Assembly (NCBI GenBank): GCA_964495805.1
Contig: CAZBWV010000101.1
Location: 1 to 35,062 of the forward strand
Origin: JALXCH01 sp964495805
GTDB taxonomy: Bacteria > Calditrichota > Calditrichia > RBG-13-44-9
Direction of reading: 5' to 3'
DNA: 35,062 nt
Shown: in pieces, positions 8,961 through 17,059 of the stretch
Layout: each line of letters begins with the position of its first letter
How positions within the stretch are numbered: position 1 is the stretch's first letter
The notes under the pieces: generated by a model
What the model was told of the DNA's origin: nothing
The model's input: the letters and a program-made list of their open reading frames with translations, nothing else
Database searches by the model: none
Translations under genes and position numbers: made by a program

Positions 8961-9903
8961 GGCGCTGAATCCCGAACGCATGCGTCGGGAACTGAGTGAG
9001 TGGTCCACGGAAATCTGGGGCAAACCGCTGAGGGTGGCGGAGGTGGAACCGGAAGTTGTGCGCCGACGCAACCAGCGCTGTGTGATTCGCTACCGTATTT
9101 CCTTTGCCGGAGAGCCCGAACAAGTGACCACTCTGTTCGGCAAAGTGTTTAAAGAAGGCCGCGGGGAAGCGGTGTTCCAGAAGATGCAGGATTTATGGCG
9201 AAACGGATTTGCTTCCGCCAACGGGACGCTCATTTCCATGCCTCGCCCCTATGTTTTCCTGAAGCATCTGAATCTGCTGTTGCAGGAAGAAGTACCCGGT
9301 AAACCGGTGAAGGAGTACATTAACAGCGAAGCGGATGAGGAAAACCTGCGTATTCTGGCACGTACCCTGGCCAAACTCCACCAGACCCGACTGACCTCCC
9401 TGAAAGAGGTGTTTACCGTCCGGGACCATCTGAATCGCAGCCACCCCAAAATCAGTTTTTTGAAGCTGGCACTGCCCGATCTGGCAGAGGTAATTACCCG
9501 GGTGGTGGATTTTGTGCTGGCGTGGGAAAAGCAGGCGCGGATTGAACCGCTCACCCCCATCCACGGCGATTTCCACGCCGGACAGGTGCACATCCAGGGA
9601 GAGCGGAGCTGGCTGATTGATTTTGATGCCATGGAATTGAGTGACCCGGCAGCTGATCTGGGCAACATGCTGGTGTTCCTGAAAGCCAAACGAAAATTAC
9701 GCAAGCGCGATCGTTTCATCGAAAGTTTTCTGGATGAGTATTTCCGCCACATGGACCAGGACATCAGCCGCCGCATACCCATTTACGAGGCCATTACCCA
9801 TTTGCGTCGCGCGGCCAAACGGTTGCGTTTCCAGGAAGAAGGCTGGCAGAAGAAGGCGCGTAAAATGGTGAAAAAAGCGGCGGAAATCATTGAGCAGGTG
9901 TGA
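8920..9903 (+). CDS. K1: short phosphotransferase-fold (APH-like) kinase with HGD motif
   Basis: About 327 residues with a protein-kinase-like fold of the aminoglycoside/choline phosphotransferase group. The N-lobe has RNQRCVIRY (50-58) and LFGKVFK (72-78), which should hold the ATP-binding Lys. The catalytic loop is HGDFHAGQ (215-222) and the metal-binding motif IDFD (233-236), followed by DPAADLGN. The catalytic Asp217 is kept; the usual Asn of HGDxxxxN is Gln222, a variant also known in some APH-like families. ATG 8920 follows AGGAGG (8911-8916) with a short 3-nt gap; ATG 8899 would add seven residues. It overlaps the glycosyltransferase before it. The substrate is unknown; an antibiotic target is unlikely given the neighbours. 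Confidence 0.8.
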   Translation: MERKIKDKLYTLDEALNPERMRRELSEWSTEIWGKPLRVAEVEPEVVRRRNQRCVIRYRISFAGEPEQVTTLFGKVFKEGRGEAVFQKMQDLWRNGFASANGTLISMPRPYVFLKHLNLLLQEEVPGKPVKEYINSEADEENLRILARTLAKLHQTRLTSLKEVFTVRDHLNRSHPKISFLKLALPDLAEVITRVVDFVLAWEKQARIEPLTPIHGDFHAGQVHIQGERSWLIDFDAMELSDPAADLGNMLVFLKAKRKLRKRDRFIESFLDEYFRHMDQDISRRIPIYEAITHLRRAAKRLRFQEEGWQKKARKMVKKAAEIIEQV

Positions 9904-9906
9904 GGG

Positions 9907-10866
9907 ATGGAGAAACCATCGGGTGATATTCGGGACCGAAAAATTCCTGCGCTTCATCTGTTCTTCGATCGGGCGTTTGTGAAAGAGTACATGGCGAAGA
10001 AGCTGGGTCGGTCGCAGGTGGAATCGGTGACCGTACAGGTTCTAAAATATAAACCGGGGAAACGCTGCGTGCTGGCGTTTGAGATACACCCGGGCGAAGC
10101 GGGGAATCCGACCCCCGTGCGTCTGCTGGGCAAGGTTATGCGCAAACAGCGTGCAGAGCGCGCTTTTCGCAATTACCAATTGCTGGATGGGTACCGGGAT
10201 GAGCTCAGGCAAATACCGCTGCGCATCCCCCGTGGGTTGTGGCTGGACACCGAACTGGATTTCTTTGCCCTGGAAGCTCTTCCCGGTCTTCCGGTGGGGC
10301 AGGAAGATCGACAACCGGATAGGGAAATATTGGCGCAAATTGCCCGGGTACTGGCTGGCTGGCATCGGATTACCCCATCGGAACTGGATGTGCAACCGGT
10401 GAGCTATTTTGTGCAGAAATATGTGATTAAAAATATTTCCAGCGGGGATGGTGCACTGAACCCGCGGATCACTCAGCTCATCGGGCAAATTAAACAACGA
10501 GTCGATGGAATGGAAACGGTTCCGGCGCTGGTGCACGGAGACCTTTCCCTGCATCACATTTTGCGAAACGGTCAGGAACTGGCTTTTGTGGACCTGGACG
10601 GCGTGGTCCGTTCCCGGCCGGAAGTGGACCTGGCTTATGTGATGGTGCAACTCATCACGCGGTGGGGGAGGGAAGGAATGGCAGCAGCGGAAACATTTCT
10701 CCATACGTATTGGCGGGAAGGTGGTCGAACCTCCCCTCCCGTACTGAACGTACTGATGGCATCTTTCTTTTTACGGAAATGGTTCATCGAAAACAAAAAA
10801 CAGACTACGGAAAAGGATAAGCTGGCAAGCTACGCACAGCTTGCCGAATGGTATCTGAAACGGTAA
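9907..10866 (+). CDS. K2: short phosphotransferase-fold (APH-like) kinase with HGD motif
   Basis: 319 residues, starting 4 nt after the stop of K1 and of the same family and size. The N-lobe strand LKYKPGKRCVLAFEI (46-60) and LLGKVMRK (73-80) precede an ALEALPG hinge (121-127), the catalytic loop HGDLSLHH (210-217) and the metal-site motif VDLDG (228-232). Asp212 is present but the conserved Asn is His217. The KYxPGxR strand is a signature shared by most of the six paralogues in this run. The next gene is an ABC exporter 39 nt downstream. K1 and K2 could form a pair acting before export; the substrate is unknown. Confidence 0.78.
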   Translation: MEKPSGDIRDRKIPALHLFFDRAFVKEYMAKKLGRSQVESVTVQVLKYKPGKRCVLAFEIHPGEAGNPTPVRLLGKVMRKQRAERAFRNYQLLDGYRDELRQIPLRIPRGLWLDTELDFFALEALPGLPVGQEDRQPDREILAQIARVLAGWHRITPSELDVQPVSYFVQKYVIKNISSGDGALNPRITQLIGQIKQRVDGMETVPALVHGDLSLHHILRNGQELAFVDLDGVVRSRPEVDLAYVMVQLITRWGREGMAAAETFLHTYWREGGRTSPPVLNVLMASFFLRKWFIENKKQTTEKDKLASYAQLAEWYLKR

Positions 10867-10905
10867 AACTGAATCTCCGGGGGAAATACGAGAGAGGTAA
10901 GGTCG

Positions 10906-12750
10906 ATGGGAAAGAAGAAAAAGAAAGAAGAGGTGCAGTTCAAGTGGTCTGAATTCATCCGGGTGCTGCGTACGTTTAAGCGGCATTACCGGAAATACTG
11001 GAAGGTGCTCGCCATCTCCACGGTGAGCTTGCTGGTCACCACCGTTATGACGGTGGCCAAACCGTGGCCGATTAAACTGGTGCTGGATTATGTACTGCTG
11101 AAAGAACCTTTACCCGGATGGCTGGCTTCGCTGAATCCCATGATGGAAACCCGCTGGGAGTGGGTGCTGGGAATTGTTGCATTCTTAGTGGTGATCATCG
11201 CATTTCTGGACTCCACGTTCTCCTATCTGAACAAGTATTACATCGCTTATGCCGGAGAGAAGATCGTAGCCGATATTCGCGAACGCATTTTTGCCCATTT
11301 GCAAAACATGTCCCTTTCCTTCCACGAAAATTACCGCTCCGGCGACCTGGTATATCGGTTAACCAGCGATGTGAAAGATCTGAAAAAAATTCTCATCGAT
11401 TCCTTTCAGGATATTGGCAATCGGGTGCTCAGTATCACCGCCATCACCGTAACCATGCTGGCGATGGACTGGCGGCTGGGACTGGTAGCGTTTTCGGTGG
11501 TGCCCATGCTGTTCTTTTTCACCAAATATTTTAGTGAAGAGGTGACCATCGCTTCCAAGAAAAAGAAGAAGAAAGAGAGCCAGGTGGCTTCGGTCATTCA
11601 GGAAATTATGTCCTCCATTGCGGTGGTACAGGCTTATGGGCAGGAGGAACGGGAATTGAAACGATTCGCCGAATACAATCAGAAAAGCCTGGAATCCGAA
11701 TTGCGTGCCATTCGCCTGTCCAAAACGTTTAAGCGGGTTTCGCAGATGATGATTGCTACCGGTACGTTTGCGGTACTTTTTTACGGAGGCATTCGGGTAA
11801 CCAGGGGCTTTTTAAGTGTGGGCGACCTGGTGGTGTTTGTCAGTTACCTGAAAAGTTTGTACGGACCGATAGACAAGTTCACCATGCTCATCATTCAGCA
11901 AGCCAAAGCATTGGCTTCCGGGGAGCGGGTGGTGGAGCTGGTGCGCAACGATATTATTCTGGAGGATGCCCCGGACGCTATTGAAGCACCGCCTTTCCGG
12001 GGCAAAATCACTTTTCGCAACGTGAGCTTCTCGTACGACCGGAAAACGCCGGTGCTGCGCAATTTGAACATCGAGGTACAGCCGGGGCAGACCATTGCGC
12101 TGGTAGGGCACAGCGGTGCGGGCAAAAGCACCCTGATGCGTTTGCTGCTGCGCTTTTTCGACCCCACCGAAGGAGAAATTTTAATTGACGATATGCCCAT
12201 CAAAAAATTTAAACTAAAATCCCTGCGCCGCCAGATTACCATTGTGATGCAGGATGCGGTCCTGTTCCGAAAAACCATTCGCGAAAATATTGCCTTTGGT
12301 AAACCGGATGCCACGGAGGAGGAGATTATCGATGCAGCAAAGCGTGCCCGGATTCACGATTACATCATGAGCCTGCCAGATGGTTACGACACGCTGCTGG
12401 ACGAGCGGGGAGAGAACCTTTCTGGCGGTCAGAAGCAGCGCATTTCCATAGCCCGGGCTATCATCCGCGACGCACCCATCCTGATTTTTGATGAACCCAC
12501 TACCGGACTGGATGCCCGGCTGGAAAACGAGGTAAACCGCGCCATCGAGAATCTAACGCGCGGACGGACCTCGTTCATCATTGCCCATCGCTTTTCCACC
12601 ATCCTGCGCGCCGACCAGATTCTGGTGCTGGAAGAAGGCCAGATTGCCGAGCGCGGTACCCACGAGGAGCTGATTCGCAATAATAAAAATTATCGGGAGC
12701 TGTTCGAGATGCAGTTCGGACATCTAAAGCAGCCCGTTGCTACCCTTTAA
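10906..12750 (+). CDS. ABC exporter half-transporter (fused TMD-NBD, MsbA-like)
   Basis: 614 residues with an N-terminal type IV exporter membrane domain of about six helices (35-330) and a C-terminal ATPase. The nucleotide-binding domain has Walker A GHSGAGKST (401-409), Q-loop Gln449, signature LSGGQ (505-509), Walker B ILIFDE (525-530) and H-loop His561, so it should be active, as a homodimer because no second half-transporter is nearby. Such proteins flip lipids, lipid-linked sugars or peptides. Oddities are lysine runs at the N-terminus (3-7) and in a cytoplasmic loop (218-223). It is the only exporter within the kinase cluster and sits between K2 and K3, so it probably moves the cluster's product across the inner membrane; that is inference. 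Confidence 0.9.
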   Translation: MGKKKKKEEVQFKWSEFIRVLRTFKRHYRKYWKVLAISTVSLLVTTVMTVAKPWPIKLVLDYVLLKEPLPGWLASLNPMMETRWEWVLGIVAFLVVIIAFLDSTFSYLNKYYIAYAGEKIVADIRERIFAHLQNMSLSFHENYRSGDLVYRLTSDVKDLKKILIDSFQDIGNRVLSITAITVTMLAMDWRLGLVAFSVVPMLFFFTKYFSEEVTIASKKKKKKESQVASVIQEIMSSIAVVQAYGQEERELKRFAEYNQKSLESELRAIRLSKTFKRVSQMMIATGTFAVLFYGGIRVTRGFLSVGDLVVFVSYLKSLYGPIDKFTMLIIQQAKALASGERVVELVRNDIILEDAPDAIEAPPFRGKITFRNVSFSYDRKTPVLRNLNIEVQPGQTIALVGHSGAGKSTLMRLLLRFFDPTEGEILIDDMPIKKFKLKSLRRQITIVMQDAVLFRKTIRENIAFGKPDATEEEIIDAAKRARIHDYIMSLPDGYDTLLDERGENLSGGQKQRISIARAIIRDAPILIFDEPTTGLDARLENEVNRAIENLTRGRTSFIIAHRFSTILRADQILVLEEGQIAERGTHEELIRNNKNYRELFEMQFGHLKQPVATL

Positions 12751-12785
12751 AAGAGCATAGAAAGCGAGAAAGTATCCGGAAGAAA

Positions 12786-14108
12786 ATGAAGGAAAAGATT
12801 GACCGACTGAAACAACTGTTTAAAAACCCCGGGGAGTTTATTCCGGAGGTCAGCCGAATCATGAATTTACCGGCAGAGCGGGTGCGTGCAGTGCAACCGG
12901 GAAAGATTTTCTACAAGCCGGGCGGGAACTGCAAATTTCGGGTGCAGGTGCTGCTGGAGGGGCCAGATGGCTCGTTGCAGGAGATGGGACTATCCGGTAA
13001 AATTTATGCTCAGGGGTACCGGGAGGCGGTGAGCCGGGAGGGCCAGTACAGCGATTTTTCTGCTCCGCCGGTGGGGGTACCGGTGGGATTCTGGCCGGAG
13101 CTCTGGGCAATTTTGTGGGCAGATCCCAACGATCCGGACTTACCCGCTCGACGCATTTTTGAGGATGCCCGGCTGTTTGCAGAATTCCTGCAGCAAGAGA
13201 AATCGGTGCGTGCAGTTTTCTCCAACGGAGCTGCGGCAGATTTCCGGGTACAGCGGTTGAAGTACGTCCCTGGCGACCGCGCCGCCTACCTGATTCAGCA
13301 TCCCACCACCGGGGAAAAGCTGTTTGTGAAACTCTCCGCTACGGGCGATGCGGAGCGAGTGGCATTTTATTACCGACAACTCTCATCCTGCCTGGCTATT
13401 CAGCGCAATGGGGTTTCTGTACCGCGCTTCCGGTTTTACCACCCGGGCACCCGTTCCCTATGGCTGGAGGCACTGGAAGGCACCCCCCTGGCGGACATCT
13501 GGCATCGGGTGGACCTGGCAGCCCTGGCGACCCGCATCGGGGAGCAACTGGCACACTTCCAGAAGTGCCGGATGGCTGCACCACTCCGCTGGACGGTTGG
13601 AACCATGACCGCCCGACTGGAAGAACTTCAGCAACGCCTGAGCAAAATGTCGGATGACATCCGCCGCAGTATGGATGGGCTCATCGAAAAGTTGTTTGAG
13701 GACAGTGTGCTGTTTCGCTCTGATCATCCGGTACTCTTGCACGGCTCGTTTAAGCTGAGCCATGTGCTGTGGGACGAAGCAGCAGGGGAAATCCGTTTCA
13801 TCGACCTGGATGGGGTGTGCCGGGGCGATGCGGAATATGATGTGGGGCGCTTTCTGGCTCATCTGCTCAAGCTACGAGCTGCCGGTAAAATGAGTCGGGA
13901 GGAGTTCGAAGCCATCCGGAGCCGGTTGACCACTTCGTTTGCCTTTAACCATTCCTCCCTTATTTCCAGCGAAAAAATTCACTGGTACACGGCAGCGGAG
14001 TTCTTGAACAGCCAGATGTTCAAATTGATCAAACGGCAAAAGTTGAAGGCATTTCAGGATTATCTTCGTGTGGCAAAGGAGTTTGTCTATCACCCGTTTT
14101 CCGGATAA
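12786..14108 (+). CDS. K3: long phosphotransferase-fold protein with HGS (catalytic Asp lost)
   Basis: 440 residues, longer than K1 and K2 by about 110. Two N-lobe-like segments are visible: FYKPGGNCKFRVQV (42-55) with SGKIYA (70-75), then LKYVPGDRAAYLIQH (158-172) with LFVKLSA (179-185). The C-lobe has HGSFKLSH (319-326) in place of HGDxxxxN, so both the catalytic Asp and the Asn are replaced, while IDLDG (339-343) keeps the later metal-binding Asp. It lies 35 nt after the ABC exporter. It may bind nucleotide or substrate without normal phosphotransfer, or use another base. The family placement is solid and the activity is open. Confidence 0.75.
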   Translation: MKEKIDRLKQLFKNPGEFIPEVSRIMNLPAERVRAVQPGKIFYKPGGNCKFRVQVLLEGPDGSLQEMGLSGKIYAQGYREAVSREGQYSDFSAPPVGVPVGFWPELWAILWADPNDPDLPARRIFEDARLFAEFLQQEKSVRAVFSNGAAADFRVQRLKYVPGDRAAYLIQHPTTGEKLFVKLSATGDAERVAFYYRQLSSCLAIQRNGVSVPRFRFYHPGTRSLWLEALEGTPLADIWHRVDLAALATRIGEQLAHFQKCRMAAPLRWTVGTMTARLEELQQRLSKMSDDIRRSMDGLIEKLFEDSVLFRSDHPVLLHGSFKLSHVLWDEAAGEIRFIDLDGVCRGDAEYDVGRFLAHLLKLRAAGKMSREEFEAIRSRLTTSFAFNHSSLISSEKIHWYTAAEFLNSQMFKLIKRQKLKAFQDYLRVAKEFVYHPFSG

Positions 14109-14176
14109 AACCGTTTTGTACCAGGCGCATCGTATGATGGTGCGGAATAAACAACTCAATTTTTTTCGATAGGTGA

Positions 14177-15523
14177 ATGGTCAGGATTCCCGAGCAAAAA
14201 TATGATGCGGTGTTTCCGCAACTGAATCGTGTGATTCAACCTGCGTATATGCTGGAGGTTTTTCGGCGGGAACTGAATTCGGAAAACGTCTGCCGGATTC
14301 AGCGCGTCCATCTGGAGCGGTTCCTGTACAAACCGGGTAAAAAGTGCCGTTTGATTTACCGCGTGGAGGTAAGCCGTTGGGGGAATGGCGGGAGTTCCTG
14401 GCACCTTCTGGTGTGCGAGTTAATCCCCCAGGGGGAAGGAAAACCTGGTCCGGTGCCCTCCTGGTTTCGGGAGGTGGATTGTTTACCTGCCCGCCTGGTG
14501 GTACCTCAGGAGCAACTGGTGTGTCACATTTTTCCCAACGATGCTCGCTTGCCTCAGCTTGTGCACCTGACTCGTACCGATTTTCTTACCCGATTGCTGG
14601 CGGAGTTGCCTGAATTTGCCGGACATCCTCCCCAATCGTTGCATAGCGAGCTGGTAAAATACGTGCCGGAGAACCGATTGGTTCTGCGGCTAACCGTTTC
14701 TGAGGGGGAAGGGAAAACGGAACGGCACTACTATTTGAAAACGTCCGGGAACCCATTGACTCCGATTTTTCGGGGGATGCAGGCAATTTTTCGGCGCTGG
14801 CAGCAGAGCGGTTATGCCGTACGGGTGCCCGAACCCCTACGTTACGATGCGGAAACCAATTCCATGCTCATGCGAGCGGTTCCCGGAGTGAAACTCACCG
14901 AACGCCTGAAAGAGGTGGAACCGGAGCATCTGGCGGAATCGGCAGCAGAACTGTTGAGCCTGATTCATACCTGCCAATGCGCGGATTTACCCCGGCGAAG
15001 TGAGGCGGATGAACAAAAAGATGTGCACAAAGCACTGGAGATTATCCACAACTACAATCGGGAACTGGGCAGTCGCATCAGTCAGCTAATGGATTCGCTG
15101 TTAAGGGTTTCCCTGCCGGAACCGGAACGGATGACTCCCACACACGGGGCATTTCGCGCAACCCAGATGCTGTTAGATGGTCGCACCATTGGTCTGGTGG
15201 ATTTCGACGGATTGATGGTGGGAAATCCCTGGAACGATGTGGCCAGTTTTATTTCCCATCTGTTTTATTTGTATGTGAAGCAGGAGGTGGACTTTGCCAC
15301 GGCGGAACGGATTATTCGTCGATTCCTGCAAACCTATTTTCGTTGCACCGGTTTCCGCGCCGACCCTCTGCGTCTGAAACATTTGATCGCAGTGGAGCTG
15401 GTTAAGAAGCATGGCAAAAAGATGATTAAACGGGCGAAATCCGGTGGTGAGGAGAAACTGGTGCGAATCACCGAGCTGGCGGAGAAAATCTGGCGGTCCG
15501 GGATACTGGATACAGTGTTGTGA
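14177..15523 (+). CDS. K4: long phosphotransferase-fold protein with HGA (catalytic Asp lost)
   Basis: 448 residues, same two-part layout as K3. The first N-lobe-like strand is LYKPGKKCRLIYRVEV (50-65) and the second LVKYVPENRLVLRLTV (159-174) with a YYLKTS strand (185-190). The C-lobe has HGAFRATQ (323-330) and VDFDG (341-345): Asp of the HGD motif is Ala325, the Asn is Gln330, the later Asp342 is kept. The start ATG 14177 directly abuts AGGTGA and follows an in-frame TGA, so the spacing is poor and the true start could be further in. Its function is unknown; it may be a pseudokinase partner of K1 or K2. Confidence 0.74.
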   Translation: MVRIPEQKYDAVFPQLNRVIQPAYMLEVFRRELNSENVCRIQRVHLERFLYKPGKKCRLIYRVEVSRWGNGGSSWHLLVCELIPQGEGKPGPVPSWFREVDCLPARLVVPQEQLVCHIFPNDARLPQLVHLTRTDFLTRLLAELPEFAGHPPQSLHSELVKYVPENRLVLRLTVSEGEGKTERHYYLKTSGNPLTPIFRGMQAIFRRWQQSGYAVRVPEPLRYDAETNSMLMRAVPGVKLTERLKEVEPEHLAESAAELLSLIHTCQCADLPRRSEADEQKDVHKALEIIHNYNRELGSRISQLMDSLLRVSLPEPERMTPTHGAFRATQMLLDGRTIGLVDFDGLMVGNPWNDVASFISHLFYLYVKQEVDFATAERIIRRFLQTYFRCTGFRADPLRLKHLIAVELVKKHGKKMIKRAKSGGEEKLVRITELAEKIWRSGILDTVL

Positions 15524-15685
15524 AGGAGCAAAACCTTTCATACTCTGACCGTTTGCTGAAATGAAAACAACCTGAACGAACCCGGAACCCGAGAAACACG
15601 ACTTTTTACAGGGTCAATGCAAGAAAAGTGTTGACAAATAAAGACAACTGATCCGGATCGGAACATCAAAATGTTGTGGGAATAG

Positions 15686-17059
15686 ATGGCGCCCCAATCG
15701 GAACATCGCTTTGTTAAATTTGACCGGGGGAGGGACCCTGAGCCCGACCCGGCGGAGGAGAGCGGTTTGTTTGAATCGGTGCGGAAGCAATTTATTCAGG
15801 CTCTGCACAAGCAGTTACCCCGCGCGCTGACGAACAACGTACAGGTGGAGCCGACCCATGTGGATGTTTTGAATCCGGAGCGCTTTCAGGTGGTTTTCCG
15901 GGTGGTGCTTATCCGGGAACAGAAGCTGCAAATGTATTACACTGTGCAGCCAGCAGTTCAGGTGTCGGCTACCCGTCCGGTTGACGAAAACGAAGTTTTT
16001 GCTCCGTTTCCCTCCCGGTTGGAAATTCCCCATCGGCAATGGGTTGCCTGGCGACACGACCGCGACCCGTTGTTTTCCAGGTTCCCCCATCTTTTATCGG
16101 CGGTGCGTCCGGAAGAGCTTCCCGAGGCAATCCGTGCCGACTCAGCGCAAAACGGACGAATTGTGCAGGTGGTGCGTCAGCTAATCCGCTACCGTCCCGG
16201 GACACGGGCGACCTGGAAGTATCTGGTTACTCGTCAAACCGGAACGGGGCAATTGGCTCCGGATGTTTATTTTGCCAAACTGTACCGCAAAGCGGAGCGC
16301 GCCGAACAGTATTACCATAACACACGGGAGATTTATCGGCTGCTGCACCAACGGGCGGTACCTGTTCGGGTACCGGAACCGGTAGCGATAGAGCCGGAGC
16401 AGGCTGTGGTCTGGTACCGTCAGGCAACCGGCCAGGTGCTGGTTCCGCGGAAGGAACTGAGTGAAAAAAATGCCTGCCTGACCGATCTGGCAGAAAGTCT
16501 GGTGGAATTCCACGCCCTGCCTGTACGTGAGTTTCAGCTAAAGGATTACACACCGGTTGCAGAGCTTACTCGGGTGAAAAAAATCCGGCGGAAAATCCGG
16601 GAGACCTATCCGGAATTTGCCCCTTTAATGGAGAAAGTTGAGCAGGTGCTTACCCGCATGGTACCGACGGGAGAGCACGTTGTGGCTCTGTTGCATGGTA
16701 CCTTCCGAACCAATCATATTTTAGTGTCGCGCTGCTGTTTTTACTTTCTGGACCTGGACAGCCTGGGCAGCGGGCCGCCGGAGTTTGACCTGGCTAATTT
16801 TCAAACTGCTCTGTATTTTCAGGCACTGATGGGGCGGGTTCCCCTGACTGTTGCGCAGGAATTCGGTAACCGGTTTCTTTACTGCTACCAGAAGTTCAAT
16901 CGGGCAGCGTTCCGACCGGAATTGTACCACTGGTATCGGCTGGACTTGCTTTTTCGGAAACAATTCTATAAAATCTTACGACAGAACAATCCACCCCCTG
17001 CGCGCCTTTTAAATCGAATTCGCCAGGAGATGGAAAAGGTGTTAAACGAGTTCAACTGA
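15686..17059 (+). CDS. K5: long phosphotransferase-fold protein with HGT (catalytic Asp lost)
   Basis: 457 residues. The first N-lobe copy is worn (LNPERFQVVFRVVL, 62-75); the second is clear, LIRYRPGTRATWKYLV (166-181) with VYFAKLYRK (194-202). The C-lobe carries HGTFRTNH (337-344) and LDLDS (355-359). Asp of HGD is Thr339 and the Asn is His344, while Asp356 remains. It follows K4 after a 162-nt gap that may carry a promoter, although I found only a lone TTGACA-like hexamer with no matching -10 box. Its stop overlaps the histidine kinase start as TGATG, which links this protein to signalling. Confidence 0.74.
   Translation: MAPQSEHRFVKFDRGRDPEPDPAEESGLFESVRKQFIQALHKQLPRALTNNVQVEPTHVDVLNPERFQVVFRVVLIREQKLQMYYTVQPAVQVSATRPVDENEVFAPFPSRLEIPHRQWVAWRHDRDPLFSRFPHLLSAVRPEELPEAIRADSAQNGRIVQVVRQLIRYRPGTRATWKYLVTRQTGTGQLAPDVYFAKLYRKAERAEQYYHNTREIYRLLHQRAVPVRVPEPVAIEPEQAVVWYRQATGQVLVPRKELSEKNACLTDLAESLVEFHALPVREFQLKDYTPVAELTRVKKIRRKIRETYPEFAPLMEKVEQVLTRMVPTGEHVVALLHGTFRTNHILVSRCCFYFLDLDSLGSGPPEFDLANFQTALYFQALMGRVPLTVAQEFGNRFLYCYQKFNRAAFRPELYHWYRLDLLFRKQFYKILRQNNPPPARLLNRIRQEMEKVLNEFN

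Noticed and set aside
8920..10866. Aminoglycoside-resistance phosphotransferases
   Set aside because: The fold is right but the Asn of HGDxxxxN is replaced, and six paralogues with glycosyltransferases and an exporter do not look like a resistance locus.
15609..15685. TTGACA near 15635 as a promoter for K5
   Set aside because: No acceptable -10 box follows at 16-18 nt; a lone hexamer is not enough.
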